Assembly (NCBI GenBank): GCA_033398695.1
Contig: CM065809.1
Span: 172,102,501 to 172,166,500, forward strand
Source of the DNA: Orobanche coerulescens
Taxonomy: Eukaryota; Streptophyta; Magnoliopsida; Lamiales; Orobanchaceae
DNA length: 64,000 nucleotides
Reading direction: 5' to 3'
Shown here: piece after piece, positions 12,055 to 25,271 of the stretch
Position numbering within the stretch: position 1 is the first letter of the stretch
How the letters are laid out: every line of letters starts with the position of its first letter
Made by a program: the position numbers and the translations under genes
Notes under the pieces: generated by a model
Database searches by the model: none
Seen by the model: the letters and a program-made list of their open reading frames with translations, nothing else
Told to the model about the DNA's origin: nothing

Positions 12055-12951
12055 CTATTTCTTTAACTTGGCCATATCTGAAGGTGCCATGCGATACGGC
12101 GCCTTCGAAATAGGAGCCGCGCCCGGCTCTAACTCTATAGCAAACTCGACCTCACGATCTGGTGGCAATCCCGGTAACTCGTCAGGAAAAACATCAGGAA
12201 GCTCACTAACGTCTGGAATCGACGAAAGCTCGACTCCACCATCCTCCGCCTTCAAGGCATAGCACCAATAACCGGTACACCCCTTTCGTAGGAGTCTCAT
12301 CGCCTTCAAGGCGTTAATAACGAACTTCTGGTTTCCCCTTTTTCGCCCTGAGAAAGAGTGCTCGGTGTCATCCTCAGCTAACATAGTGATGATTCTCGTG
12401 CGGTAGTTCATGATCTCACCATGCCGCTCGAGCCAATCATCCCCAAGAATTAAATCCTCACCCTCAATACCCACGACAATAAGATCTGAGAGCCAAGCCC
12501 ACTCGCAAATAATCACAGCACAATCTCGGATCTCTCGATCACCAACGATCCTATCACCGCTAGGAAGTTTAACGATGAAAGGCTTGCAGGGCGACAAACA
12601 ATCAAAACCTAGATGTCGCACACATTCCAGAGAGACAAATGAATGCGTAGCACCGGAATCGAAAAGCACACTGACAGGATGAGAATGAATGTGAACGGTA
12701 CCTGTGGCAACGGTAGCGGTCGGATCATCGGCCCTCTTTATCTCGTAAACTCGTGGATGGACGGATCCGACACTAGAAGCTCCCCCTATGGCGGTCTGAC
12801 CCCGACCTCTCCCTCGACTGGCACTCGGTGGGGACTGAGAAGCAAATGATCCTTGATTCACGCTTGGTTCCCTGGGCGCTGGAATGGGAGCCTCGGCACC
12901 AAGAACTCTCTCTCTCGGCACAGAAAGCAGCCTTGTGGCCTGGTTGGCCAC
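12055..12951 (-). pseudogene. Gypsy-1 aspartic protease region
   Basis: The active-site motif LFDSGATHSFVS is intact, followed by the LILGDDWL flap-side motif. The piece ends with the PPDREVEFAIEL and PISKAPYRMAP linkers that lead into RT in this family. The next codon after LKK is TAG where a CAG is likely (LKKQFSEFLE). It overlaps the end of gag in another frame because of a shift near 12800-12950. Confidence 0.88.
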
Positions 12952-13949
12952 ACCGATTACACGTCAGCAAAGGACTCGGACAATTACGACTGATGTGGCC
13001 CGGTTGGCCACAGTTAAAACACTTCACCTCCTGAGAAGGGGCACTGGCAGTCCTGCGGGGAACCCCAGCAGATCGAGATGGGCCACCACCAGCGGAAAAG
13101 TTAGTAGAATGGAATTTCTGCTGACCCCTACCTTTGTGGTCCGAAAAATTCCCGGTGGACTTCTGTTTCTTGCTCTGCGGGCCGCCTCGCTAGCCGTCAC
13201 CGACATATCATAAGCAAGGGCCCTACTCTAATAATCCTTCAAGGTAGTGCAGACGAGCCCAGACATGTAGTCGCGAATCGACAATTTCATCCGCCTGGAG
13301 AAGTGAAAAATGTTGTCGTTTTCCTCGACAACTTGGGTCTTCACATAGCCCAACTCCTTGTTGAAATCGGCAATTGCTTGAGAAACAGGAATATCCCGAG
13401 GCTGAGCATCATAAAAGGCATGAACTCGAGCCTGTCTAACTGGCCACGGGCAATATTCGGTCTCCATTAGGTCCTTGAATTCCGCCCACGAAGCAACGTG
13501 GTCCTTAGGCCCAACGGCCTCCCACCAGTCAGTAGCGTCCCCACTGAGAAAATACTGGGCAATAGGGACTTTACGGTCCTCGGGACAGTTGGTGGCAACA
13601 AAGACTTTAGATATCTCCTTGATCCACCCCTCCTAACCGATCGGGTCTGATGCTCCCGAAAACTGAGGGGGATGTATCTTGATGACATCTTGGAGCCTGC
13701 TCCGCCCCGATTAGCATGAGCCGGATCCGGGTTCTGAACCGCCTGAGCTATCGCCGCCATTTAGTTCACCATTTGCTGCATAACGACCGCAATACCAAGG
13801 TCGGTGCGCTTCTGAGAATAAGTATGACTGTGACGGTCGCCGGTACTGCCGGCTCCCGAAGACTGCGACGTGGCCGCCCCACCAACTTCTCCACGTCCCC
13901 GGCCGCATCCACGGCCACGACCACGACCACGGCCTCTTCCAGCATCCAT
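12773..13949 (-). pseudogene. Gypsy-1 gag with two zinc knuckles
   Basis: From the ATG at 13949 the protein starts with a Gly/Arg-rich run. A TAA near 13761 and a TAG near 13228 interrupt it, and frames change near 13467 and 13027. Two CCHC knuckles, CFNCGQPGHISRNC and CNRCGQPGHKAAFC, lie at about 13020-12900. The middle part (FSRRMKLSIRDYM) fits a gypsy capsid. The gene packages element RNA in intact relatives and cannot do so here. Confidence 0.82.
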
Positions 13950-14170
13950 ACTGATGTTAAAGATGTAGTAAAGGCCATACGATGGTAAGTACGAGAGGAA
14001 AAACAACCACAATCAAGAATCAAAGGTGCGATGTAAGGAAACAAAGAACGGAGTAAGAAAAAACTTACGGGCACCGGTAGCATCGGAATCATGGCAGCGT
14101 GATGATGATATGAAAAACGACACACAACAAGACCCAATAACCGACAAGCTTAGGTATCCATAAACCTAGA

Positions 14171-14182
14171 GCTCTGATACCA
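14171..14182 (-). other. Gypsy-1 primer binding site, tRNA-iMet
   Basis: The minus strand reads TGGTATCAGAGC, the standard initiator-Met primer site, five bases inside the 5' LTR border at 14188. Confidence 0.92.
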
Positions 14183-14187
14183 TTTTC

Positions 14188-16108
14188 TGTAACACCCCAA
14201 GATATTCGAGGTATATTACAGCGCCGTGAATCCCTACTTCGGACCCACCAGGCTAAACAACCATCATACTCATCGACTCGCAGAAACAACAAGATAACAC
14301 CTCGTCATAAAGACGCAAAATGAAAATAATCCACCCGGTTCAACCGGTCAAACACAACACAATCATCCCACACAAACACAATAGACAATGATACAATCCG
14401 AACGAATAAGAACTCCTAAGTACTCGAGTACTTCTATTAGTTTACAAACCCACAAACGGTAAAAAGATAAAAGACAATAAGACGCCCCTTGTGCACAATC
14501 ATCACGCACGACCATCATCCGCATACTGATCCAGCGCCCGTTCGTCTCGAAGGACCTGACCTGAAATTCATAAAACGAATTTCCCCAAAACGGGTCCCCA
14601 GGGGGGTTAGCAATTACGCTAGTACAAGTAATCAAATGAACAACTTACATCTTACACAAATAGTCAAAGCATGCCATAAGGAAAACTTCAGTTGAAACAC
14701 ACATTTCCGGAAACGCCAATATCAAAACACATTTGTGAAATACACCACAATTAATCGTGGATCCACCCCTCTGTGGACCCCTACCGAGACCCCGTCATAT
14801 CTAACCCATAATGGTTAAAAGTAAGCTCGCGGATCCACCCCTCTGTGGACCCCTACCGAGACCCCGTCGGGTCTAACCCATAGTGAGCATACACACACAC
14901 ACATAATTCTCATGCAATACTACTACGTTAAGATTGTAAGTTCATAATACAATCACAAACACTTCTAGACGATTACGGAAATGGAATACTCCCGAAAACC
15001 CACCTACGAATCATGTATATTCGAATAAAGATGACAACGAGGGCGGAGCACAACCAAACCCTCTCTATTTTGCAAAACCACGAAAATATACCATGAATCC
15101 GTAGAAAAACTAATGATATCAACAAGATTTATCATATTCAACATGAATCTATCAACCGTATGGAACGAATCGAAGAAAAATCCCAAAACCCCCAATTTAC
15201 TCAAAAGTAGGGTTCTAAGAAGATTTACCTTGGATTAGGATGAAAGATTCGTGTTAATGTTGTTATTATACACCAAGAACTCAAGGAAGGTGATGGTTGA
15301 GATTATTGGAGGAAGAAATCGCCAAGAAATCGCCCCAAAATCGCCAAAGCCGCGGAGGAAGGAGAAGAAATGAGAAAAGACGTACATCCGGGTCAACTCC
15401 CTAGTTTATATAGCCAGGGAGTGTTAGCGCGCGCTAATCCTCAGAATTTAGCGTGCGCTAACAGGACAAAACTCCAGTCCAGAAGTTAACGTCCCAGTCC
15501 AGTAACCAGATTTATAGCCGTTAGCGTGCGCTACCCGAAACGTAGCGTGCGCTAATAGCCTCTCGGTAGCGCGCGCTATCGGCCATAGCGTGCGCTACCT
15601 GGACATCAGCCGAGTCCAAAAGTGAACTGCCCAGTACTCACCTGACCCCATTAGCGCGCGCTATCGACCAACTGTAGTGTGCACTAAAACCGTATCGGTA
15701 GCGCGCGCTATTGGCCATAGCGTGCGCTACCTGGCACTGTCCCGAGTCTGGGCAAACCGTCCCAAGATCGATGTACTTCTAGCGCGCGCTACAAAACAAG
15801 TGTAGCGTGCGCTACTGAAGGATGATTAGCGCGCGCTATAAAGTAACATTAGCGCGCGTTAGGCACAGGGTAACAACGGTCCGAAACACCAAAACACGAA
15901 CGAAGCATCAAATGGAACAACACAATACGTATGATAGTATACAATGGATCTACGGCAACCCCGTACGGCGGTTCCGAACAACAATTACGAGAATCAGATC
16001 AATAGATGACGGGAGAAATACACTAAAAAAATATACGAGGGTCGCTACAAACGAGAAATACACCAAAAAAAATGAAAATACCGGGAAAAGAAAAATGCGG
16101 ATATTACA
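14188..16108 (-). repeat. Gypsy-1 5' LTR (1921 bp)
   Basis: It is the partner of 7312-9282 with the same ends. Most of it matches closely, but it differs by a shorter (AC)n run, by a gap of about 100 bp near 14949 and by a rearranged palindrome array (15420-15860). The target duplication GTTAT follows at 16109-16113. Confidence 0.92.
15405..15860 (-). promoter_or_regulatory. Gypsy-1 U3 of 5' LTR: TATA box and palindrome array
   Basis: The TATA box CTATATAAA is at 15405-15413 (minus). Upstream are about a dozen TAGCGCGCGCTA or TAGCGTGCGCTA units. Copy number and order differ from the 3' LTR although the flanks match, so the array changes faster than the rest of the LTR. Confidence 0.6.
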
Positions 16109-17160
16109 GTTATTGACTGAATTAACATAATATATTGCATATCTTGTGTAGTATATATGTTCTCAATGTATTAGTTTGTACGGATAAGTTCATCATCTGT
16201 ATGAAATATCTAATATACTAATGAATTACACAAAATGACAAATACGAGTTTGTATAAGAAGTTATATAGTAATTAATGTTTGAACAAGCTATTTTAGAAT
16301 CACAAAACATCCTTCTAGATAACACAATAAATTAAATTGGCAAAAATACTAAAAGTTCATGTGCACACGATGGTGCACACGGTCGTTCCCACGATGGAGC
16401 ACACGGTCATGTGCACAAGAACATCAACAATTTTCACCAATTTCTCAAATGACTCGTCAATTTAGGTGTTGTTACTTATATATTAACAAGTATTTGTTAA
16501 CGATACACTTATTTAAAAAGTTATTGATTGAATTAACATAATATATTGCATATCATGTGTAGTATATATGTTCTCAATGTATTAGTTCGTACGGATAAGT
16601 TCATCATCTGTATGAAATATCTCATATACTAATGAATTACACGAAATGACAAATACGAGTTTGCATAAGAAGTTATATAGTAATTAATGTTTGAACAAGC
16701 AATTTTAGAATCACAAAACATCCTTCTAGATGACACAATAAATAATTGGCAAAAATACCAAAAGTTCATGTGCACACGATGGTGCACACGGCCGTGTCCA
16801 TGATGGGGCACACGGTCGTGTGAACACGATGGTGCACAGGTCCGTGTCCACGATGGTGCACACGGCCGTGCCCACGATGGGACATACGGTCGTGTGCACA
16901 CGGTCATGGCAGCCATCGTGGGCACACGACAACAACAAAATGATCGTGGGCAGGTTGCACACGATCGTAACACACGATGGCCACGATCGTGTGCAGCCAT
17001 CGTGTGCAACACAGAGCCAAAACTATCCAACGACAACATAAAGATTTAACAACACAACACGTTAATCTTGCCAAAACTGTCTAACGACAACATAAATATT
17101 TAACAACACGACACATTAATCTTGCCACAACACAACACACCATAAACCATTTTACATGTC
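16109..17160. repeat. MULE-A repeats: about 411-bp tandem duplication and CACGATCG word clusters
   Basis: A unit starting TATTGA.TGAATTAACAT occurs at about 16111 and again at 16522. Each is followed by CACGATGG/CACGGTCGTG words (16360-16420 and 16770-17010). The same duplicated unit exists reversed in MULE-B (about 29631 and 30043). The 17010-17160 part matches the 3' flank of the MULE-B ULP-like gene. Reading frames here are by-products of the repeats. Confidence 0.8.
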
Positions 17161-18888
17161 TAACGACAACATAAAGATTTTAGCAGCTAAACCATATCGA
17201 TATTTCTTAATATATTTCTCATTAAGTTCCTTGACTTGGTGCCTTGCTGCTGGGTTTGCAGAGACAAGTCGATCCAAATACATGACTGTGCTGGATCTCA
17301 CAATGGTGACTGTGCTGGACCTCAGAATGGTGACTAGGCTGGTGCTGAGAATGGTGACTAGACTGACGCTGAGAATGATGACTAGGCTGACGCTGAGAAT
17401 GGTGAATGTGGGATGCACCAGAGACTGAGTGACGTGGAGGGTCAGGAATCCTCCGTTGGGCGCTGCTAACAGATGCAGAATGACAAGGCCTATCGGGAAA
17501 CCTATCATGGCTCCCAGCTGAGTGGTGCGTCGGGCTCCTAGAACATCTATGTGTAGGTCCGAAGAAATCCACGATCCCAGAAAGCACCCAGCGAGAAACT
17601 CGAGCAATAAATCCTGTCTCCGACTCGTCGTATAAGATCGCCTTCAAACGGCGATCGAAGTACTCATCCCTGCACGCGTCCTGGGTGTGGTCCGGACAAG
17701 GAAGTCTGTGGACACAACACACCCTCTCTGGCTGCCTCTCCCGGTCCGATGTCTCTGCACCATCTACTGGTGGGGTACTCTGCCGGCGTCGCTTTGACAC
17801 TTTATGTGTCGACTCATATGTAATCAATTTCCCAGCAGCCTTCTTCAACCTATCCATAAATTTCTTTCTCGGGATCGGCACAGGCTCATCCTCCTTGTTC
17901 TTCACAGCTATTCTTATAGGCTTAATGAACTTAACGTCATATGGCGAGCCATTCTCAAAACTCAGGTGTAGTACTCAGTCTCATCCTCCTCCAGATGCGG
18001 TAAAGAGGGAAGTACTTTGTGCTGCAAAAGTAGTCATTAAAGCATACCATTAGATGGGCAATAACATAATGTTGAAGAGATGAGTGAAGTCAGGATAAAA
18101 TACGTTTACAAATTTATGTACCTTATCGTCGAAGAAATGAGTGAAATCACAGAACATCTTCCTCGTAGTCCACATCAAACACCGGGGGACTTGGATAGAT
18201 TTATCTCGAATACCACACAATGCTCCCAATGAAGGAATCATCTCATACGACCATATCTGTAAAGCCCAAACAGGACCATAGAAGTGATAGTCCTTATGCT
18301 CTTGTCCCTCATTCATGGCAACGTTGCCTATAGTAAGATAAAACCCCAAAGGCATAAGAACCCCAAGGAAACATATCCCACTACTCGAAATCCTCAACTA
18401 ATGCCCATGCCCATGTCTCGACCATCATGGCATAGGATAAAGTAGTAGTATATAAGCAAATTGGCAACCTTCACATAATCTCTTATGTCTCTACCAAAAT
18501 CTCGAGCATTGAACCTCTTCCGCAGAACACTAACCTTAATATTTTTGCCATGGAGTATTTTGTGGAAAATACCGTCAGACGGAAGGATATGGTCGTCCTG
18601 TGGATGGAAGGTAGAGTTTCCAAAATGCAGTCCAGTGATCATGACAAAATCACGGGCCGTAAAACGAATGGTCCTCCCGCAAACCTGGAACCACGACTCA
18701 TCCTGGGGGATTTGATCACCCTCCAATTGACGGGCAATCAAGTGATGTAGGGAAGTATTTGAACTCCCATTTCTCCTAACTTTAATCAAACGCCCCAGGA
18801 CCCCCTCGGTCAAGCTCTCTATAGCTCGATCACCAACTGCGGAATTGCGGCCCATACTTCTTAGTGTCTCAATGATCTCTTTAAATAC

Positions 18889-21800
18889 TAGGGGTGGGAT
18901 TTTTAACCGAAGAACCGATTTTTTTTAAAAACCAAACCAAAAAACCCGGTTCTGGTTCCCGGTTTTATAACAAAAAGCGGGTCCGGTTCTTAATTCGGGT
19001 CTATTTAAATAAATCGGTTCCGGGTTTTGGGTCTTCAATTTCAGAACACACATTACCCGATTAAGAACCGGATTTTAAATATATATATATATATATATAA
19101 TATAATTATATTTAATAATATAAAAAATAAAGGCTAGCTTATAGTTTAAACAAAAGAAAATAGAAGTAACCTAGTTTAAGTAAAGCGCCGCCCACTCACC
19201 CTTTCACTCTCTTCTTTCAATCCACAGAAACAAAATAGGGTTTAGACTTCTTCAGTTCTTCTACGTTTCTTCCGATACCGGATTGACTTCTTCTACGTTT
19301 CCCCCCTTTTAAAGGAAACGGGGAAGAATAAATCCGGGATTTAGTGAGCTAAGTAGGTTTCAATCCATTAGTCTAAGGACTTGCACTAATCTGACTCTTG
19401 CAGTTGGTGTTGGTACTCCGCAGTCTTGACCTGCGACGATTGCTTTTAACCTGCCTATTCCTTAGCAACACCAGGGGCATTCCCCTTTTTTTATTTCCCC
19501 TCTTTTAAAGGAAACAGAGGTCTTTTTTTACCATACCAGTACCTGTTTTCTATACCTTTTATTGCAATTTTCCATTTATGATTGTTATTAGATATATCAG
19601 ATTTAATTGCTTTCTTTTTGTTATTCCTGATTAGTGTTGCTTATTTTTTTCACATAATGATGGAACCTGGAACAAGATTGAGATCTAGTAAGATTGGAGA
19701 TCGAAGCTTGAAATTTATTTATTTTTCCATCTTTTTGGAGCAAGTTGAATTTCATTAAACAGAACTGGGTGTCAAGATTTACTTGATGGACACTTGATGG
19801 CGGTAAACATAGCTATAGGATGATGATGCCAAAGCATTTCATTTAAATTGTTTATGTCATGCAGATTCTGATTTTCAATGCCTTCTATTTCTGATGATAC
19901 TAAGAGCACAAGTAGCGGCGATACGAGGAATGAAATACGTGATGGTGCTACAAATACAACTCAACTACCAAAGAAGAATTCAAGAAAGAGGAAATCGAAA
20001 GATAAATCGAGAGCGAATAAGTCTTAGGTGTGTGACCATTTCAATGCACAAAAGATACCTTTGATCAATAATCAAGATGGAAAAGAGATTCAGGTTTGGC
20101 ATACTACAAAAGCTCAATGTAAGTATTGCTTCACCACACTTAATGCTGAATTAAGGAACATCACGAGTACACTACAAAAACACCTAGAAATTCATTGTTC
20201 GCAATATCCTGGTAGTGCTAAGAACTCGATTAAGGGCCAAAGACACTTTGCTACAGATGTTAAAGGTGTGGATGCTTTGGTTACTCATTGGACCCAAGAC
20301 AATTGCACTAAAGCGGCGGTTGAAATTATTGTTATTGATGAAATGCCATTTAGTACAATTGAGAAGCCGGGTTTTAGGAGATTTTGTAAGATTGTGGTGC
20401 CTAAATGGAATGTCCCTTGTAGGAAAACGGTGGTTAAGACATTTTTGGGTATGTACGGTGAGATGAAGGAAAGTTTGAGAAATGAGCTTAGAGATCATTG
20501 TGTAAGCTTAACAACCGACACGTGGACTTCAATACAAAACATAAATTACATGGTATTGACCGCCCACTTTATTGACGATAAATGGATTATGCATAAGAAA
20601 GTTCTTAACTTTTGTGTAATTCCAAATCACCAAGGCTTAACAATTGGAAAAATTTTAGAAAAATGTTTGCAAGAATGGTCAATTAAAAAGCTGTTAACTA
20701 TCTTCGTAGACAATGCCGCTTGTGGCATTAGACTACATAAAGAGAAAGTTAAACAATGGTGATAAAGATATTTTGTTGGGTGGGAAGTATCTCTATGTTA
20801 GGTGTTTAGCTCATGTTGTCAATCTTATTGTTAAATCAGGTTTGAAATGTGTGGAGAAGTCCATTGCATCAATTAGGAATGCTATAAAATATGTTAGGAG
20901 TTCCCCGAGTAGACTTGAGACCTTTAAAGAGTGTGTTAAAAAAGAGTCATTATAGAGTAAAAAGGTGTGTGTTTTGGATGTTCCCACTAGGTGGAATTCG
21001 ACTTACCTAATGCTTGAGACGGCACTTGAGCTTAAGCAAGCATTTGATAGGTTGTTAGAGGAGGAGGATTTGAAGTATACGGGGTATTTTGATGAAGAAG
21101 ATGGAGAAGGTGAAGAAGATGAGTTGGACTTGGATATTGGGGAAAATGGTAAGAAAAGGGTGGATCCTCCAAATGAAGATGATTGGGGTAGGGCTTTAGA
21201 GTTGGTGAAGTTTTTGCGCGTTTTCTATGAAACAACTATGAATATTAGTTCATCAAACAAGCCAAGTGCCAACAAATCATTCATTGAGGTTGTTGGAATC
21301 AAATATGAGATCGATAATGTTTGTAACCACCCTTATATGAAGGATAATATTGGTGTCGGAAAAGTTATTTTTGATATGTCGGTTCACATGAAGAGCAAAT
21401 ATAGAAAATATTTTGATAAGCTAGAAGATATCAATCAACTCTTACTCGTTGCTTTGGTGTTAGACCCTAGATGGAAGCTAAGATTTTTCATGCTACTTCT
21501 TCAAAAAATGATGAGGTTTGATATTGATTTGGCGAAGAAAAAATGTGATGAATTGAAAGAGTTTATTGTCACACTCACCGACATTTACGCTTCAACAAGT
21601 GGTACTCCAAATCAAAGGTCTAACTTGGAGAAAGAAGTAATTCAAGATGCATCTAGCAGGTACAATATATTATTTATATTCTTTTAGGGCTGTTTTTATT
21701 GTTGTTTTTATTATTTACTATTTAGTTTAGGACTGTTTTTATTGTTACTTATTTTGGCTGTTTTTAAAGCATTTTGTGTGTATAATATTGATTGATTGGT

Positions 21801-23680
21801 AGCGTTTAGGACTGTTTTAATGTGTATTTACATGGCTGATTTTAGAGTGATTAATATGCAGATAGTTGATTAATTTAGAGTGTTTATGGTGTTTTGATTA
21901 ATTTAATAAGGAATAACTGATTTCTCAGCTTATACGAGCAATACAATTTTTCTTGTGGATTTCACATGCTAAATATACAAAGTGCAAGACAATTCTCATA
22001 TCAGCAGTAAAAGTAACTTGGACAATGTCAAGTAACATAGTTCTCCTCCTTTTGGGCAGTTTGACAAAATACCATATCATTTAGCTTTGTCACTATGCCC
22101 CAAATTTAACAATGTCATTCGCTCTTTTAAACGTCGCAGAATAGTACTCTGTTCCACAAAGTATTCTTTTTTTCAAAAATATCCTTACATATGATGAGAC
22201 ACTACTAATCCTGATACAATATTTCTATGAGAAATCGTGTGAAAAAAGCAACCACGAAAATTTGCAAATCCTAACTAAAAAACTGTGTCGCGTCAAATAG
22301 CCAATAATTTTAGGTCAGTGGTAGTGGAAAGAAATGTAATTTTTGACCATCCATAAGCCACTTGGTTCATAACCAGTATAAAATATCTTGTTATAAGTGT
22401 TCCCAACATAATATGGAAAAGCATGGTCTCCTATCTGATAGTGGTTAGTATGCATATATTTGATTAATTTAAAGTGTTCAACATTGTTTTGATATGTTTT
22501 TTAGTGCCAACAAGAGACGTCTACCGGATAGAAAGGCATCGCTCTTTGAAGAGTGGGAGAAGGATCTTCAAGGAGGAAATCAAGTTGTTGTTACTCATGA
22601 AGTGGGAAGGTATATTCTAGATCCTATTGAAGAACAAAATGAAGAATTTGATATTTTGGCATGGTGGAAACTAGTGGGTCCTAAGTACCCAAATTTACAA
22701 AATTTGGCTAAAGATATATTAGCAATTCATGTCAGCATTGTTGCATCCGAGTCAAGTTTTAGCACGGAAAAAAGAGTAATTGATCCTCATAGGAGCTCTT
22801 TGACTCCTAGATCGGTTGAGGCATTGGTTTGCCTACAAAGTTGGTTGAGGTCGGATGTCGTTACAAACTTGGACTATGCTCCTACACCTGAGGAAATGGA
22901 ATGGTTTGAGAAAACGGAACAAGGTACACCATTTTTTTTCATACTTGTTTTAATTAATTTAAAACTCATCGTCGCACCTTTATTTTATACTCTAAATATC
23001 TCGTTGGTTTATTGATTATTTAATTATTGTAGAGTTTGAGCAAGAAGAAAAGGAACTCATGGAGAAGAAAAGTAAGGTCGTCAAAGACAAGCAAAGGGAA
23101 TACACAAAATAATTAAGGAGATTCTGAGTTTTTTATGTTTAATTTATTATTGTTGTTAGTACTTAGTATGCAAGGTCTGTAGTAATTTAATATGCGAGGA
23201 CTGTTTATGCAAATACTTAGACATTTGGATTGTTGGACATTTGGATTTGGACGTTTAAATCTTATTTTGTGACTTGACTTTGGACATTATTGTTATTGTT
23301 TTTGGATATTATTAAATTTGAATCTAATATTATTAATGTTAAAATTTTGATTTTTTTTGTGTATACCATTGTTATTTATGTAATAAAAAATTTATTAAAC
23401 ATATGTTTTAAGCAAATTATTGAATATATTTTCGGCTCTAGTTGCTTACGGTTATTATTGAGAATTCGGGTTTTAACAGAATCCGGATTTTTAGCAGAAT
23501 TCCGGGTTTTTTAGCAGAATTCGGTTACCCAAAAAAACCCGGAATACCCGAACCTAAAAACCGGTTCGGGTCTTAAACCGGTTCCCCAAAAAATTACACA
23601 AAACCCGATCCTTTTTTGTGTATTAGAACCGGTTTAGGGTACTTAAAATATTAGTAATAACCGAACCAGTCCCAGCCCTA
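18889..23680 (+). mobile_element. hAT element (Ac-like, BED finger) inserted in MULE-A
   Basis: The ends are TAGGGGTGGGATTTTT and, reversed from the right, TAGGGCTGGGACTGG. The subterminal 150 bp are full of AACCGG/CCGGTTC words. The empty site is visible in MULE-B (GGCGGTATTTAAAGAG). Only TAC is duplicated (18886-18888 and 23681-23683), not the 8 bp normal for hAT. The transposase inside is on the + strand and broken. Confidence 0.88.
19878..23111 (+). pseudogene. hAT transposase (zinc-finger BED, RICESLEEPER-like)
   Basis: From the ATG at 19878 an N-terminal Ser/Lys-rich part meets a TAG at 20025 just before the BED finger (VCDHFNAQK, CKYC, HLEIHC). The catalytic part follows (TDTWTS, TIFVDNA) with a frameshift near 20730. 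Then come CLAHVVNLIVK, a TAG near 20953 and LDVPTRWNSTYLM. A likely intron spans about 21660-22504. The dimerisation domain is clear (FDILAWWK, SIVASESSFST, IDPHRSSLTP). A short last exon ends at 23111. The family moves DNA by cut and paste. At least two stops and one shift make it inactive. Confidence 0.87.
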
Positions 23681-24194
23681 TACCGCCTCCCATATGTAAA
23701 GATTCACTTGACGTGTAACAAAGCGCAATGTAGGTCTCTTCCATACGCAACCAGTCTGCAATATAGACATACAAATAATAAGAATATGATAGAATGCTTA
23801 AAAGAACGAAAAAAAATTCTGCATTGCACACGATGGCATAAACATGATCGATGCCCGTCGTGTGAAGACCATCGTGTGCAACACGACGGCTCACACGACG
23901 GGCATCGATCGTGTGCAAGTCAGAAGCCTTTGATCTTCTTGCCCACGACGGCACACACGATCGACGACCGTCGTGTGTAAACCATCGTGCCCACGAAAGA
24001 CCATCGTGCACACGATGGTGTATCTTCTTCACCACCATCGTGAGACGATGAACAACCGTCGTGGCACGATCGTGTGTGAATGAAAATACACTAACCGTCG
24101 GTTCATTGACGAATTCCTCTTCAGATGGAGTGTCACTAGCGTGTGAGGAACTTCTGGCGTCTTCAGATTCTCTGTGGTAGTCGGAGTTCGACAT

Positions 24195-24455
24195 TTTCTG
24201 GCCGGCGAAAGAGTTTCACGACGGGAGAATTTTTTTTGCAGAGAGATACAGCGGAGAGTTTTTTTGTAGAAAGAAATATTAAGTTGTGGGACCGTTTAGA
24301 TTATTGTTCTTTGCTTTTAATATTTTTTTTTTTATGTTTTTTATCTTTTAGTGGTAGACTTTAAAGGTAATAAAGTCTTTTAACACATTTTGGTATCAAA
24401 AACTTATATTTTTATGAATGGGGATATATAACTTATTACTTTTATAATTTGGTAC
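24195..24455 (-). repeat. MULE-A outer end (5' side of the ULP-like gene)
   Basis: The reverse complement begins near 24455 with GTACCAAATTATAAAAGTAA and matches the left end of MULE-B (from about 25494) through to the start codon of the DUF1985/ULP gene. The poly-T/AT part includes the likely promoter and 5' UTR. No clear TATA box can be chosen. Confidence 0.7.
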
Positions 24456-25271
24456 TAAAAAAGAGAGATCTCATTCCCATATGATATTTCTGCCAAATAT
24501 TTTTTAGCAAAATTCTACAATGCTATCAAATATAGCTCGACAACATGAGCTAGGAGAAGGAAGCATTAGCTCGGAACAATCTAGTTGGATGGGAAAAAGA
24601 CTGGAGCGTGAATCGATAGAAAAATTTGAAGAAAAAAAATTGTAGGCCCCGTTTGGTATACAACTTTTTGGAGCAAAAATTAGAGGTTTCAAACAAATCA
24701 GGGGTTTGACTTTATAAACTCTAATTTTGATGTTTGTTTGGGAGCTTTTTGAATTACATAATTGGACTCAATCCTCTAATTTTTATATAGTTCATTTTAC
24801 AAGTTTTTTTTAATTAACTTATTCATTACATTAGTAGACAAGACGACATATTTATTCCCATATATATATATATATTATATTTTCTTAATTGTAAATCTCA
24901 AACTAAACTTTTAATTAATAAACTAATAGGACACGAATATAATTAAGTGGTGGGGATACATTTTAATTCTATAGAGTTGTACTATTGCAATAAATTATTT
25001 AATATTTTATTATTACTATATAAACAAAATTAAATATTAGAAAAAATTCTGTGTCACTACAAAAATAAAGTAATTCTTAGTTCAATTATTCTTTGTTCAA
25101 ATTGAATATTCTTTTTTCTATTTTACTAAATTTTTCAATTTTAAAAAATAATTTTATTTTAGTAAAACATCTAATTAGATTTATACACTATATTCAAATG
25201 ACTGCCTCATGTTATATAAATTAAAATATGAGTTGATTGGTATAGTTTTTTTTAGGGTTCTATCTTTTATA
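24456..25271. other. AT-rich spacer between the two MULE copies
   Basis: No gene is visible. CCCCGTTTGGTATACAAC at about 24652 looks like the end of a MITE or hAT-like element, but no matching second end could be fixed. The rest is AT-rich. Confidence 0.4.

Larger units (their letters stand above)
7312..16108 (-). mobile_element. Gypsy-1: full-length Ty3/gypsy chromovirus (Tekay/Del-like)
   Basis: This is an 8.8-kb element on the minus strand. LTRs at 7312-9282 and 14188-16108 both start TGTAACACCCC and end GGATATTACA. The 5-bp target duplication GTTAT flanks it (7307-7311 and 16109-16113). It has an iMet primer site, a polypurine tract and remnants of gag, protease, reverse transcriptase, RNase H, integrase and chromodomain in gypsy order. 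All frames carry stops or shifts, so it is non-autonomous today. It inserted in the tandem repeats of MULE-A. The Tekay/Del assignment rests on integrase style and chromodomain and is tentative. Confidence 0.93.
17165..24194 (-). pseudogene. MULE-A DUF1985/ULP-like gene, protease domain deleted, split by hAT
   Basis: Exon 1 starts at 24194 (MSNSDYHRESEDARSS) and ends near 24095. Its intron holds a CACGATCG word cluster (23820-24075). Exon 2 resumes at about 23740 (WKRPTLRFVTRQ), is interrupted by the hAT element at 23680/18889, and continues in the same frame through the DUF1985 region (WFQVCGRTIRF, YVKVANLLIYYYFI). A later exon has the HHSQRQPS repeats. Compared with MULE-B, about 1.26 kb are missing between the HSQ repeats and YLDRLVSANP, so the His and Cys of the ULP1 protease are gone. 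The junction shows a 3-bp CAT overlap. This copy keeps Gln and Arg codons where MULE-B has stops. Confidence 0.85.
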
